Notes: generated by a model from the sequence alone, not told the origin. Positions 24,709 through 36,440 are shown, numbered from the stretch's first letter. The stretch: 64,000 nt of DNA from Antedon bifida (GCA_963402885.1 OY727093.1:11977501-12041500); one strand, 5' to 3'. Program-made: numbers and translations.

Positions 24709-26905
24709 ATGGAACCGGAAAAACATGTAAGTTGTCATCAATATTTTACCATAATGGCATAATAAGTTTATTATAGCATGGATAATAATTATTTCTCCAT
24801 GTTTATTGCGGTTGGATTTACGTCACAAAAATGTATCCTCAATTCAATTTACTCTATAATATTACAGCAGAGGCCCTATTAAGGGGACACCTTCGGAACT
24901 CAGCTAAGTGTCCCCTTAAGGAGAGGTTCTACTGTATTAGAATTATAGTTTGTGACCAATTTTCGATATGACATACTTCAATGCAAGGACTTTAATAAAG
25001 CACCCCTTCATTTTGCTACGACTGTTCTTAACCAATATACTATATTTTTTTAATTGAATAAATAAGTAAATATAGGCATATATATCCTCATAATCATAAT
25101 GTCTTGTTTAATTAAAACATAATTATTATTTTTATTAGGATGTACACGGCAGTGTTTATGGTTGGATATGGCTCATCTTCCTTATATGCATTCCTTTGGC
25201 ATTTATGTTCGGCGCGCCACATGAGCACTTTGGACAGGAATTCGTGTCAGTGTCAACTCTTTACATTGCTCTCAGTGTCTGTATATCAGCAGGAATAGTG
25301 ATTCTCATTCTGTTACTGATCGACTTCCATGACAAAGAAAACGACGTTGAAGGCACTGTAGGAATATTCTTTGAAAATGGCGCCTCAGATGTTATCCACA
25401 GTTTCCAAGATAATGGTATTTATTTGATGATAACCGGGAGTGTTCTTCTACTAGCCACGTCGGCGTTCCAGATCGCTCCATTATATATTTACTCGACTTG
25501 TATTGGACACCCGCTCTTCAACATCAAAGTCTCAATGATAGTATTCGTATGGGTCTTCATAATGATGGAAATGGTCTTAATGCACTGTCTGTTCGGTACT
25601 CCTCGACAGAGCAACTCTTGGTGGCATTTTACCGGGTTGTTTCTTCTCCGATTCACACTCATTCCGATGAAATATGTAGAAAAACGACGATGCCGAAAGA
25701 GATTGCGTTCAACAATAAGAAACTATATGATGATGGCCACTCTACTATGGGCAAACTTTTCATTAATATTGTACGCAATGTTTGAAAACGCAAAATCGGT
25801 AATTGACGTCGAACCAAAACAAGAGGTGAACTGTTCTTTAGGACTTATTTCTGTAATAAACCAAGATGACACTGTTAAATTCTTCAACAACATGTATATA
25901 TCAGTGCTGTCAGAATTCACGGCTCTTATGATTGGGATTATATACCAAGTTTTCTGGTTAAGTATGTCCGGAGACAACAATACGCAATCAAGACAAAGTT
26001 TGGAACCGTCACAAAAAGCTGCACCTCAACAACCACTTCTGGAGACTTACAATGAAAAGAGTAGACTGGTGCCATCTACAGATCAGTCTAAATTCTGGCA
26101 GCATAAACCAGGGCTAGGCCTCGTTGTTCATGTATTTCTTGCAATCGTAACTGTAAGCGTGTTTGTGTCTTCTGAAATAGCCTTGATGGCGTTTTGTTAT
26201 CACGAACAGAGGAACACTCACCAGAGCACAGAGCATCAAGCCAGTCTTCTGCTTCAACTGGATGGCACAGCAGAAATACTCATTTATTCATTTCTTTTCT
26301 TCACCGTTTGCTACATCTGGTATAAAATGATAGAACCGCTCTCAAACCCAACACATACTACCTGCATAACTGGTCTTGATCAGAACCTCTTGTTACTATC
26401 ATTAAGTGGAATCTTCCTTCAAAATACATGCTCTCTCATTGCTGCCGTCTACAGCATCGTAGATAAGACAACGCGCTACGCGGCATTTGTCGTTCTTGTT
26501 CGCGATTGTCTGATCATCCTACAAAGCACAGCGCAGACAATATTTTTATGCAAACTTGTAAGAATAGATAGATACAACTTCTCGAATGAACTAAAGACGT
26601 TTCTACTTGTACTATTGGTTTACAACCTTATATTATATATATTTAATCTTATGGTAGAGTCGAAAGAACTATGCATTGAAGAATTAGAAGTTTCATTTTA
26701 CGATGCCGGTGATTGGGGTGCTCTTCTACGAGTCGTTTCACCGTTCTTTATCTTTTATAGATTTCAGTCATTTGTTATCATTGCAGCAGTAATTCAAAGA
26801 CATTACATTTGTGGTACTTCTGCAGACGAGCCACAAGAAGGTAAACATAAAATGGTTGAGTCGACAGACACTGTTGAAGGTTGCATTGAGCTAACTGGAC
26901 ATTAA
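24709..26905 (+). CDS. Otopetrin-like multi-pass membrane protein (putative proton channel)
   Basis: Two exons (24709-24726 and 25139-26905) give 594 residues. Exon 1 encodes only MEPEKH. Its ATG is the first after an in-frame stop, and it joins in phase 0 to DVHGSVYGWIWLIF. About 12 hydrophobic segments fall in two halves, separated by a polar loop with QSRQSLEPSQKAAPQQPLLE. The last segments read DWGALLRVVSPFFIFYRFQS, close to the PLCIFYRFHS end of otopetrins; LIILQSTAQTIFL resembles their LIQNT-Q segment. Otopetrins conduct protons across membranes and take part in acid sensing and otolith/biomineral formation; function here is inference. Having nearly the whole protein in one exon is unusual. 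AATAAA lies 96 bp downstream. Confidence 0.8.
24865..24936. repeat. Small foldback element in otopetrin intron
   Basis: Arms ATTAAGGGGACAC (24878-24890) and GTGTCCCCTTAA (24908-24919) are flanked by TACAGCAGAGG and its imperfect inverse CTCTACTGTA-like sequence. Related but decayed pieces occur near 11996-12050 and 38585. Confidence 0.55.
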
Positions 26906-27000
26906 CAGCAACTGTGTGTAGTGTTCAGAAGATCTGTTAATATTGGAGTACAAGAAGTTAAGCAGGCTTTGCTGGCGAGCCATATCATTTTGTAGTATAT

Positions 27001-27006
27001 AATAAA
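27001..27006 (+). terminator. Poly(A) signal of otopetrin-like gene
   Basis: AATAAA lies 96 bp after the stop codon. Confidence 0.6.
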
Positions 27007-27266
27007 GGCATACATTATATTTTTTCCTAACAGAACATAATTATTGTTTATTAAAGACTACGATACATTTCTTGTAGTGATTTAATATACTTTACCCACC
27101 ACTAAGTGGCCCTAAACTTGTCCTTTTTTATGCCTACATTTCTTTGTACAGTATTAATTCACTCATTTACTAGCATACATACAATTATAGTGTACCAAAA
27201 AATGCGTAAATTTGTCCTAGATAATTGAAATAAAAAAACCAAACAAAATGTGTTTATACAGTATAA

Positions 27267-27272
27267 TTTATT
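27267..27272 (-). terminator. Poly(A) signal of SLX9-like gene
   Basis: The minus strand reads AATAAA about 310 bp after the stop codon at 27583. Confidence 0.45.
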
Positions 27273-27582
27273 TTCCTTTATCCAAATAATTAAATACTGA
27301 ATCTGTAGTTCAATTTAATTTCACATTGTATTGACTGTAAACCTGTTTATCTGTGCCACATCTCCATGTAGTATGACAATATTTTGTCCAGTTCTTAGGC
27401 AAATTCCATAATACAGCATCACATGGATATATTTAGGGTATTTGATACATACTTCACATGTGATGCTGTATCACACAATTCTTCTATGATATTAGGCAAA
27501 GAGATGACAATATTTTGCAGTATTTTAATAATTCCTGTTATTAATCCAAAGCAATATTAGATATGGAAAACACTACTAACGT

Positions 27583-30500
27583 TTATCCATCATCCATCTC
27601 ATCTTTTTCATTGTCTATTGTGTTCTTTAAATGTTCATTTATAGTTGCTAAAGCATTGGACTTGAAAGATGTATGATTGAGAACTTGCTTGTATTTGGCG
27701 AGTTCATTCATTCTAGAAAAAAAAAACATAAATTGACAAATAAATTACAAATCTTTTTGAAAGCATAATGTGGGTTGTAGTTTCTTGTAAGGCTTTACTA
27801 CCCCATTTCCGACCGACATGATTTGTGGCCTGGCTTTGGATGTTAGAACCGGAGAGTTCGAACGCGAGGCTGTGTCTGATCGGATGCAGCCTGCATTTTT
27901 ACCCCGAGGCCTGTCAGTTAAAAAGGTGGTCAAAATTGTTGAAATTTAGAATAGCTTCCAATACTCTGGACTTCACACACCCCAGGGCATTAAGACCAGT
28001 GTTTTGTATGGTGTGTGTGATCTCCCGAGTTTTGATATTCGATGTGCTGAATTTAATTTAAACTTTTAAACATTCACTAATCACATGACATGCAGTAGAC
28101 TTTGATTGCACAATACTTACACATGTTTTTGACGATCCTTTGCTTTCCATGTGCCTGATTTTTTCTTTAAGCTGGAAATGTAACGATAATAGACAGAACT
28201 CAGTGAGTATACTGTACATCATTCAAGCTCAAGATGATTGACAAGATGTTGACCTTTGACACTATTTTACATATTATATTCATTTACCTGTCTGCATGTT
28301 TCTCTGCATTTGTCTTTTTTGTTATTTTTAGAATTTCTGTAAGTTCTGGAAGTGCTTCTGTCAAAGGTTGAAGGTCACCAACGATAGCTGTGTTCGCCCT
28401 CTTTTTAGCCTCAGATTTTTTCTTTTTATTTGATTTCACAGTTTCAATTTCTGGTGGAAAAATTATATTATATTGCTTAATATTATTAATAAAGTTTATA
28501 TCTGTATTATAATTAAGAGCTGATGACATAAGAAAAATAATAAAAAGAATATTTACACCGCTAAATGGAATGTTAAATGGATATTATAAGGTATAAGGTA
28601 AATTATATATATATATAAATTTGTTGTGTATGTCAGACAGATGGATACACCAATCATGCCCCTTTTATTTTATTATCTCTCAATTCTGACATACTCCTTC
28701 AGAACATATCCTCAAATTTAAGCATTCTTACTTTCTAGCCATTTATCATGTCTTATTTTCATTTTATCCTTTTTCTTCAGCTGCTGTCCATCTTTGATAC
28801 TCTTTTTTGATATAAAACTTCTCGTATCATCCTCAGGTGGTTTTAATTGAGTGTTAATACTTGATAAATCAAAGTTTGGCAAGCTGAACAATCCCTCAGT
28901 TTGAAACACAGGTGTTGAGCTTATTTCAACATCATCAGGCTGTAGATAAAAAATAAAATAACAATCAATATAATGGAAAAATACGTTGTATGTATGTATG
29001 TTGGGATCAGGTGCCGTTTTCGGCCACCTCGACTTGTATGGACTATACCATTATAAAAAGATGGGAAAATAGGGGTGTCCCATTTATTAATTGAGTGTGT
29101 TAATGTGTTAAAATACTGCTGCTTTTGTTATTTTGTTTAGTGCATTATGTTTCAGCAACAAAGGGAAAACAACTACGCCCTGCATGCTGTAGAATTAATT
29201 TCAGTTTTCAAGTTAATAGGCCTACAGTATATTATGGCTCTTTATTTCTATATAATTTTTAGGTATCCTTCCTTAATATATTAGGTGGATTCCCTAAGGT
29301 GGATATTGAATAATGTTTACGGATTTATAGATACAGAAAGTATATAAAAAAGTTTTTATTCCAGTTACAAATAAAAAATATAATTTACCTAACGATAACA
29401 CAGTAGTACATTTAATAAAGATGACAGTAGTACATTTAATAATTTAAATTTAAAGTTTAACATGTTTTAATTCCGATTGTATAGTAGTATTTGAGATTTT
29501 CTAATTTCGAATCCGATTGTAAATTCTAAAATTTAAAGTGTTTAAATCCAGATAGGAATAACATAGGCCTAGTATTTAATATGCTTTAATTTTGATTATA
29601 CTGTAGTGTTTAGTTTAGTTTTTATATAATAAGTAAGTATACCTACTTATATAGTTTTTATTTATTTATTCATAGGAATCACCTTTATATCGGTGTCACA
29701 CATTTATCAGTTAATGGTGCATCCAATTTACAAATAACATAAGCCACAAAGTTCTAAATACTAATACATAACATCAAAACAAAATGTAAACTAATTACCG
29801 TAATTAATTAGATCTGTATGAAAATACATAATACGTAAATTGTACAATATATAACTACAAAAATAAAAACAGAACAACAAAAATACAGGATAGGCCTAAT
29901 AAATAAATAAAACTTACAGATACATCCTCATAGAGATGTCTGTAGCTTGTTTACTATATTAATCAATTAGTTGAGAAAGGTAGTGCTGATAAAATTGTAG
30001 ATCTAGTAACCCATGCTTTCATTCAATATTTTTTACAATAAAAATCCAAGATTTTTCCTAATGTTTCATTTTCAGTGAATAAATTGTCTAGCATAAAATG
30101 GTGTTTTAATTCCCGAGATCCAACAAAAATTATCCCAGTACATACTTAATTATTGTCAAAGGACATTTAAATAAAAAATGGTTTACAGTTTCTTTTTCGT
30201 TAGTACTACACATCTTACATAATCCTGTGTTATGACTTGACCAGGATTGTCTACGACCCTCAAGATCTAGAGAGTTTGATCTTGCTTTAAATTTTAAAAT
30301 GATACTCTTAAAATTAGTTTTATCTAACAAATATTGTTCAAGGTTTGGAGTTCCTTTTATACATAGTATATTCCGTTAACGTTGTTTTGCATTGGGCCTT
30401 TGAAAACCACTCGTTATGATCAACTTGTTCATTATTTTTCCTAAATGGCTTTATCCAGTTAGTAGATGGTTCTTCATTAAATTTGTCTATAAAATTTGTT

Positions 30501-31099
30501 TTATTTAAAATATCTTTAGTTAATATAGTAATATTGTTACAAAATCTTGGCATTCCCTAACACAGTACCTAATAATAACATGCCTTATAAAAAGTACATG
30601 CATTGCTAGTTTTTGATGTTTTGTATGGTTCCTTGTAGTTTGTACTGTAGGTTACATAACAGAACAATTGTATTGTCTTCCCATTCAATAGACACCCTTC
30701 TCTACATAAAACATAATACACCACACCCCTATCATAATAATGGTATAGTCCATATAAGTCGAGGTGGCCGAAAACGGCACCTGATCCGTATGTTGTAATG
30801 TAAATAGAATCTTCGGCCCCACTTATTCCGGGACAAAGTGACTCGAATTTGCTGTCCCGATGAGGCTAGATCTCTTTGTAGCTATAGATGTACTCGTTGC
30901 GGCTACATGTCTAGGCCTAGTTAGTAGGCCTGTCAAATTCATGTTCTTGTAATAAAAATATGTGAATATTACGAACTAATACTTTTTTATTGATCTTTAT
31001 AAAGTACATTACCATTTCTGTATCAATATCTTTATTTCCCTGTCCTAATTTGGACGCTGGAAGATGATATTTCGAACGTTTTCTTTTTATTTTCCCCAT
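27583..31099 (-). CDS. SLX9: SLX9/FAM207A-like ribosome biogenesis protein
   Basis: Five exons on the minus strand (31099-31013, 28939-28732, 28450-28288, 28171-28121, 27712-27583) give 212 residues; human SLX9 is about 230. It starts MGKIKRKRSK as in the human protein (MGK). An in-frame ATG at 31138 would add 13 residues, but 31099 has the better context (A at -3, G at +4). The conserved blocks line up in order: KKKDKMKIRHDKWLEKIE (human KKEKMKLRREQWLQKIE, here assembled across an intron), KRANTAIVGDLQPLTEALPE, and a C-terminal helix with DRQKHVMNELAKYKQVL-H-SFKSNALATI. SLX9 acts in pre-40S maturation and export in yeast and human cells. The donor GTGTAAGT of exon 4 keeps the frame. Intron 1 holds a TIR element. 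Confidence 0.88.
29004..30787. mobile_element. TIR element, 1784 bp, with 8-bp target site duplication
   Basis: Both ends begin GGATCAGGTGCCGTTTTCGG on their inward strands. The inverted arms match for about 51 bp with one mismatch (29004-29054 with 30787-30737), then share ATAGGGGTGT after a gap. Directly outside both ends is the same octamer GTATGTTG (28996-29003 and 30788-30795). An 8-bp duplication fits hAT, P, Merlin or related DNA transposons; the superfamily cannot be named. No transposase is seen, so it is non-autonomous. It sits in intron 1 of the SLX9 gene. Confidence 0.85.
30130..30553 (-). pseudogene. Non-LTR retrotransposon C-terminal fragment inside the TIR element
   Basis: The minus-strand frames 30553-30338 and 30330-30130 read as one broken C-terminal region. 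The second piece has SWSSHNTGLCKMCSTNEKET then VNHFLFKCP, the C-x2-C...H...C zinc-knuckle end typical of LINE reverse transcriptase proteins. A one-base frame change after NSKP separates the pieces. Catalytic RT motifs are absent. Confidence 0.7.
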
Positions 31100-31181
31100 G
31101 TTTACAGTCCATGTGCTTGCTGCTACGTTAGAAATCATTCAAGCATTAACATTATAGAGGGCGACTTACAATTCTGAATAA

Positions 31182-31211
31182 CAGAGCCATATATATATAT
31201 ATATGGCTCTG
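31182..31211. repeat. 30-bp perfect palindrome flanked by 8-bp direct repeats
   Basis: CAGAGCCAT, an AT run, and GGCTCTG form a perfect 30-bp palindrome. The octamer CTGAATAA directly abuts it on both sides (31174-31181 and 31212-31219). CAGAG-type termini with an 8-bp duplication are typical of hAT transposons, so this could be a minimal deletion derivative. It lies 83 bp upstream of the SLX9-like start. Confidence 0.75.
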
Positions 31212-31271
31212 CTGAATAATAGTTTGAGGAGTTTAAAAATGTTCAGTTGAGTTGATTTCCAATTTTATTTT

Positions 31272-31790
31272 AAAGGCCAGCTTCGGGAAAAATTTATATT
31301 GATCATACATTCCAATAATTATTTTCATAATTTTGGGATTTTATTTGTTTTACACGAGCTTGTTGAAAATAAGCACTTTCTTACACAGTAACATCTCTAT
31401 TCTTTTGTACACAAAATGTTGTAAGGCACTTTTAAAAACTATGAATAAACTGTGTGGTAAAAAATGTTATCAGATGACTAAATATAGGTAATATAACTTA
31501 AATTTTACATCTCTAGTAGTTTTATTCAACTTCAGAGTTTTATTTCCATGCTATAGCAAAAATTATCCACCATATATCCACCATTTTTTTCACCTTCTAG
31601 GGAGTCACCAGACATGTTATTACATTTGTTAAACTACCTAACTACTGAAAAAAGTCTTCCTGGTTTTTATAGCAGAATTTTCTATTTGAACATTTCAAGG
31701 AAAATTCATGTTTTTTCGTCTTGATTTCTATTACAAATATTTGATTTATATACATTTAACCAGATATTATATTTAAAATTCATGCCTGTA
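31272..31790. repeat. Dispersed repeat, copy 1
   Basis: It shares AAAGGCCAG, TTGATCATACATTC, ATAATTTTGGGA, AATAAGCA-TTTCTTA and ACATTTAACCAGATAT-ATATTTAAAAT, in the same order, with 52743-53042. The copies have diverged with indels. No coding potential was seen. Confidence 0.7.
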
Positions 31791-32000
31791 CCTGAGCTAA
31801 GGCCTAGTATTAGTACTTGTGAAGAGGATAACTGCCTGTTGTTAATATAAACCCGTCTTTGTTGATGAAACATACAATTAAGTGCATTACAACTGATTGA
31901 ACATATGAAATCCAGAAATTACGGTCTTTGTTTTTATTGATAATAGAGGTTTTTAAAATATGTACATTGTAACTTTTAGGAAGTTTTATTTTAAAATGTA

Positions 32001-35000
32001 TTAATGTTTGTAGCATAAACAGCCAACGAGAAACTTATATCGGGTATTGACGTCCAACATGTCGATTTCACTGGATGAGGCGGATACAGCTGAATCGTCT
32101 CTATCATTCACGACCTCGTCTTCATTTTTGTTTTCGGTGGCGTCGTCACCTAAATCTTCAAGTGGAGTGGCCGCGCTCCTGGTGGTGGCAATATCTGTAT
32201 CATGTGTGTCGTCATTATCATCCTTAAGTACGTCATTGTTTGTTTGATCTGCGTCACCTCCAGCTATAGGTGGTGTCTGGCGTCTTCTTTTACGGAGGCG
32301 TTTTCGAATTCTTCTTAAAAAACGATGAAAGACCCCGGCAGATGGGGCATTGGGCACAGCAGTATCTTCCACATTGTCGTGTTTTTCTTCCTCGGTATTC
32401 ACTTCAGTGGAACCTTGGGAGAATAAATACGGTAAATAACTATGCCTATATTTCATCTACTAAAGCAGACCGCGATACTCAATGTCAAATGATGAAAAAT
32501 TACGTAATTGGTAAGTGGTAATAAAGAATTATGGATAGCATTGGACCTGGCCTAAATATTGAAATAATTTAAGAAAAAGTAATATAACCAACCTTCGTTG
32601 TGGATATCAATTTCATAAAATATATCTTCTGGTTTGCCTTCAGGGTTAAGACTTATATCATGGTGACGTTGAACGTCTGCGGGAATTAAGTTGTCCATAC
32701 CAGTAGTGACATCATTATCAATAGAGAGGAGGTTGATGTCACCTCTCATCATTGTGTTTCCATTTATATCAGCATGTTCTAGGTAACTCCATTCAGAACT
32801 ATTATGATGACGACGAGGATATGTACTTTTGTTGTTGTCAATAATTGTTAACTGTTCACTTTCATTGTTGCTGTAAATAACTGTTGTTTTTAACTGTTCA
32901 CTTTCATTGTTGCTGTCAATAACTGTTGTTGTTAACTGTTCACTTTCATTGTTGCTGTCATCAATTGTTGTTGTTAACTGTTCACTTTCATTGTTGCTGT
33001 CAATAACTGTTGTTGTTAACTTTTCACTTTCATTGTTGCTGTCAATAATTGTTAACTGTTCACTTTCATTGTTGCTGTCATCAATTGTTGTTGTTAACTG
33101 TTCACTTTCATTGTTGCTGTCAATAACTGTTGTTAACTGTTCACTTTCATTGTTGCTGTCAATAACTGTTGTTAACTGTTCACTTTCATTGTTTCTGTCA
33201 ATAACTTTTGTTGTTAACTGTTCACTTTCATTATTGCTGTAAATGACTGTTGTTAACTCTTCAATTTCATTGTTGTTGTCAATAACTGATAAATCTCCAC
33301 TTTCATTGTTGTTGCCAATAACTGTTAACTCTCCACTTTCATTGTTGTTGTCAATAACTGATAACTCTCCACTTTTATTGTTGTCAATAACTGATAACTC
33401 TCCACTTTCATTGTTGTTGTCAATAAATGATAACTCTCCACTTTCATTGTTGTTGTTGATAACTGTTGCAAAATAGGTTATGATATTCGTAAGTGACACG
33501 GATACATCATTGAAATAATTATGTTACGAATTTATATGTTATTTATGTGCTTCAATTTTACGTCATTATTTTGTCAACTTGAATACAAGAATTACGTCTA
33601 TGTCTATTACACATTAGATAATCTGACCTGTAGGAATTGATTGTTTTTCTTGATGTCCCTCAACCAGGTTTCTCATATGTTCAAAATGTTGGATTTTATA
33701 CTTGGTTGACCCTCGTTGTATTGGAATATCCTCAATTAAAGCAGTCTTGAAAGAAAAAAAACATGAATGTTTACAGGTCGGTGATTAGAAGTACAAAGAG
33801 ACCTACAAAATAAGACGCATTCCGTGATAATAATGATGATTTGAAGTATTGTTGTGACGTCACGTCCACTTTGATATCATACCTGTACATCTAGGACATT
33901 GTTGTGGTAGTGTCTTGGATGGTATGCCACATCTCCAGCTGCTACCTTCCTCTCGCAATGTTCATGGATACCTATCTTTGTTTTGAATTTCTTTGCAGGC
34001 TTGGGTGCAACAGCAGGTTTGACTTTTTTAGATACAGGTCTATCGATCTTTGATTCATCAGCAATTGTCCCTTCTGGTTTCTCATCATTTATGACATCAT
34101 TTTGTTCCTGTGCATGAGTATCTTTGACAACCTGAAGAGCCGATTCGATTACTCCTTGAACAATCTGTTGCGCCCTTTCTGTCAATATCTGGGTTTCTGC
34201 GGCAGCTTCTGCGTTAACAATTGTAATAGCAGATTTAAGAACCCCTTCGACAATCTGTTGTGCTCTTTTATTCATAATGACACTGTCAGTAGAAGCGCTG
34301 ACGGATAAAACATTCTGATTGTCTTCTTCGGCGCCAGTATCATTATCACGACATGCCGTTATCTGTGCGTCATCTTTTGGGGATTCGTCATTACCGATGT
34401 CTTCGACAAAATATTCGTGTGTTACAAAACCTGTTTCATTTGTAGGTAATTGAATGGAAGGTACCACGTTGTGTTCTGCATTAGTGGCAGGTGCCTCGAT
34501 AGGTAAATAAGTAGGCCTATCATTAGATCTGACCATCCCATCAAGAATAATAACTTGGTTTCGCAAGGCGTTGAAAATATCTGGGGTGAGCGTCTGTCCT
34601 TCGTCAGCTGCGATAAATGTCATACTAGTGCAAGGGGGAGTGAAAAATCCTTCGTTGTCTACCGCAATCTGTTCGTCTTCAACTGGGCATATCTCATCCA
34701 GTCTGGCTAAAGCTGTACTGGAGTGAATTACTTCTGGTTTACCATCAACGATTTCGGTGAGGCTGACATTGGAATTGCTAATAAGACGTGTAAGTCTTGG
34801 TAAATCACGACGGAAGCTTTCGGCAAGACGTCTTCGTTGTGTTGTTTTTGACACCCACTCATTAAGAAGGGCTGTTGATGACATCCGATTCACAAGCATT
34901 CCCATGTCCCAGAACATGTCCTTTCGGTAAGGAAGTGGAGCAGTATTGGCACTGCAGAAGCTAATGTTACTTTCACAAGCCATGTCATGTTGACTGGGAC

Positions 35001-35484
35001 AACAGCTAGGGACTCTACTCGACTGCCGACTGTTGATACCGATCTTGACTCTGGATGACGCAGAAGAGACAAATCCAAAGGATTTGTTCATAATCAGATC
35101 ACTCGGTTTAATACTCAGTGGAAAGATTGACTCTTCTGCTGAGGAGATTTCTTCTTGATCATTGTCCGAGGTTTCTGGTGGTGTGTAGGCCATATATTTT
35201 AGGATTTTCGACCTTTTGATCTCGAAATTAACAACATGTGTGTCATCTATAAATATAAATAATAAGAAAAATTAAAAGTTAAGGAAACAGAGGCTTCTAG
35301 TGACTAATAATGACGAGGATTTTGAAATTCGTCATGTACAAAGAAAATGAAAAGAAATTTTCATTGTCATTGTCAATAAAGTGAAGAGGATGCCATCATA
35401 AAACAGATACAAATTTGCCAATTTTTTACACAACTGATAACATACAAATAACAACTTACCGGTGTTGTTGTCGTCTTGTTCCAT
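32001..35484 (-). CDS. Uncharacterised acidic protein with tandem RII-binding-like helices and NNESEQLT repeats
   Basis: Five exons on the minus strand (35484-35460, 35246-33883, 33745-33628, 33462-32593, 32413-32001) join in frame to 929 residues. I do not recognise the family. Seen directly: an N-terminal acidic start MEQDDNNT; an internal 30-residue duplication at 336-395, each copy beginning RAQQIV and continuing as an amphipathic helix (IVEGVLKSAITIV and IVQGVIESALQVV); a Lys/Pro-rich stretch; 16 tandem imperfect repeats of 12-15 residues such as NNESEQLTTVIDS (about 503-715); a basic patch RFLRRIRKRLRKRRRQ; and an acidic, Ser/Asp-rich C-terminus. The two helices fit the PKA regulatory-subunit binding pattern of AKAPs; scaffold function is inference. 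Donor GTCAGA of exon 3 is non-ideal. No signal peptide or membrane segment is evident. Confidence 0.72.
32840..33462 (-). repeat. Coding minisatellite, 36-48 bp units
   Basis: This is the DNA behind the 16 protein repeats in exon 4 of the AKAP-like gene. Unit lengths differ by multiples of three, so the frame is kept. The 5' units (coding sense) read NNNESGELSVID and the 3' units SNNESEQLTTVID, showing two sub-families and recent amplification of the second. Confidence 0.85.
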
Positions 35485-36112
35485 CTTCGTCTTTTTTAAT
35501 AAGATTTTGAAATGTTATCTCATAATAAAACTTTATTCAGTCCACATAATGAAAAACATTCCCGGTTTTGTAAAGCTAACTGCCGCTTTGTTGCTTTGTT
35601 AGGCATTGGCATAGTGATTGTACGCGTGTTTGTAGCTTAGGACGCTGTCTCACGTGCGTGCGCAATATCGCGCTCTGCTTAATGAAATAAAGCAAACGCA
35701 CTTAGCATGCACATCAATATTATATCATTTTAAATAACATTTTTTACATAAAATAATATCAAAATTGGAGAAATTGTTTAATTTAACTAATTCCTACCAT
35801 ATTTATAACATCTTTAGTAATAGTATGAACTTGTGGAAAGGTTTCATCGGATTTAAAATTAATAAAGAAATTTATACTTATTTATATAGTGGTAAAAAAT
35901 AAAAAATGCGGTCTTTTTAGAGATTAATTTGTAGCTTAGCGCCCCCACTATTTCCCGTTTGCACGCTTCACTGATTAAGATTGTTTGGCTATTCCATTCC
36001 AAAGTGACAGATCGATTGGCAGCGCTGCAGCAGCAGGGAGGTTCGGAAGGTGTTCCCCCAACATGGTGGATTATCGTAGGCCTAATTCATTTTGTTCATT
36101 TTAGTTTATAAG
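35485..36112. promoter_or_regulatory. Divergent promoter region of AKAP-like and SESTD1-like genes
   Basis: The minus-strand gene starts at 35484, and a candidate non-coding first exon of the plus-strand gene ends at 36112. Between them is DNA with more CpG than its surroundings (CACGTGCGTGCGCAATATCG near 35651), including an E-box CACGTG at 35651-35656. No TATA box stands out. Shared regulation is inference. Confidence 0.4.
36000..36112 (+). other. Candidate 5' UTR exon of SESTD1-like gene
   Basis: GC-richer DNA ends at a consensus donor (AAG then GTAAGT at 36113), which could splice to the acceptor before 37450. It contains a 13-codon upstream ORF (36063-36104). The 5' boundary is unknown. 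Confidence 0.4.
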
Positions 36113-36440
36113 GTAAGTTTTATTTTCGTATTCTGACAGTGTATGACTCTCTTTAATATGCGCAGTTTGTTTTCATGCAGCCGCCTATTTTTATTTCCTC
36201 GGCATGCATGCAAAAGTGGGATGTGAGACAAAATAAATTGTTGGTTAACCCCCAACCCCCATTGACTTTATTCCACAGGTGGTGGTGATGTATCCAGTAT
36301 CTGATTCCTAAAGATTGGTTTTCAGGCCACCGTGGGTGCAGCATAGGCCTACATACAAAACAAAGGATGGGGGTGCAGTACCCACTTAAAAAATATGAGG
36401 CGATACCTGTTTAACTGGAAATTCTGTCGCATTTTCTAAT

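Larger units (their letters stand above)
26906..27582. other. Convergent 3' UTR region between otopetrin-like and SLX9 genes
   Basis: It contains the two facing poly(A) signals. It also has a 15-bp inverted repeat (27411-27425 with 27457-27471) and a 13-nt direct repeat, TGACAATATTTTG, at both sides. No gene is seen. Confidence 0.6.

Noticed and set aside
32907-33476. Plus-strand open frames with Leu/Ser/Val repeats
   Set aside because: They are the exact antisense of the in-frame repeat of the minus-strand gene and have no splice or start context of their own.
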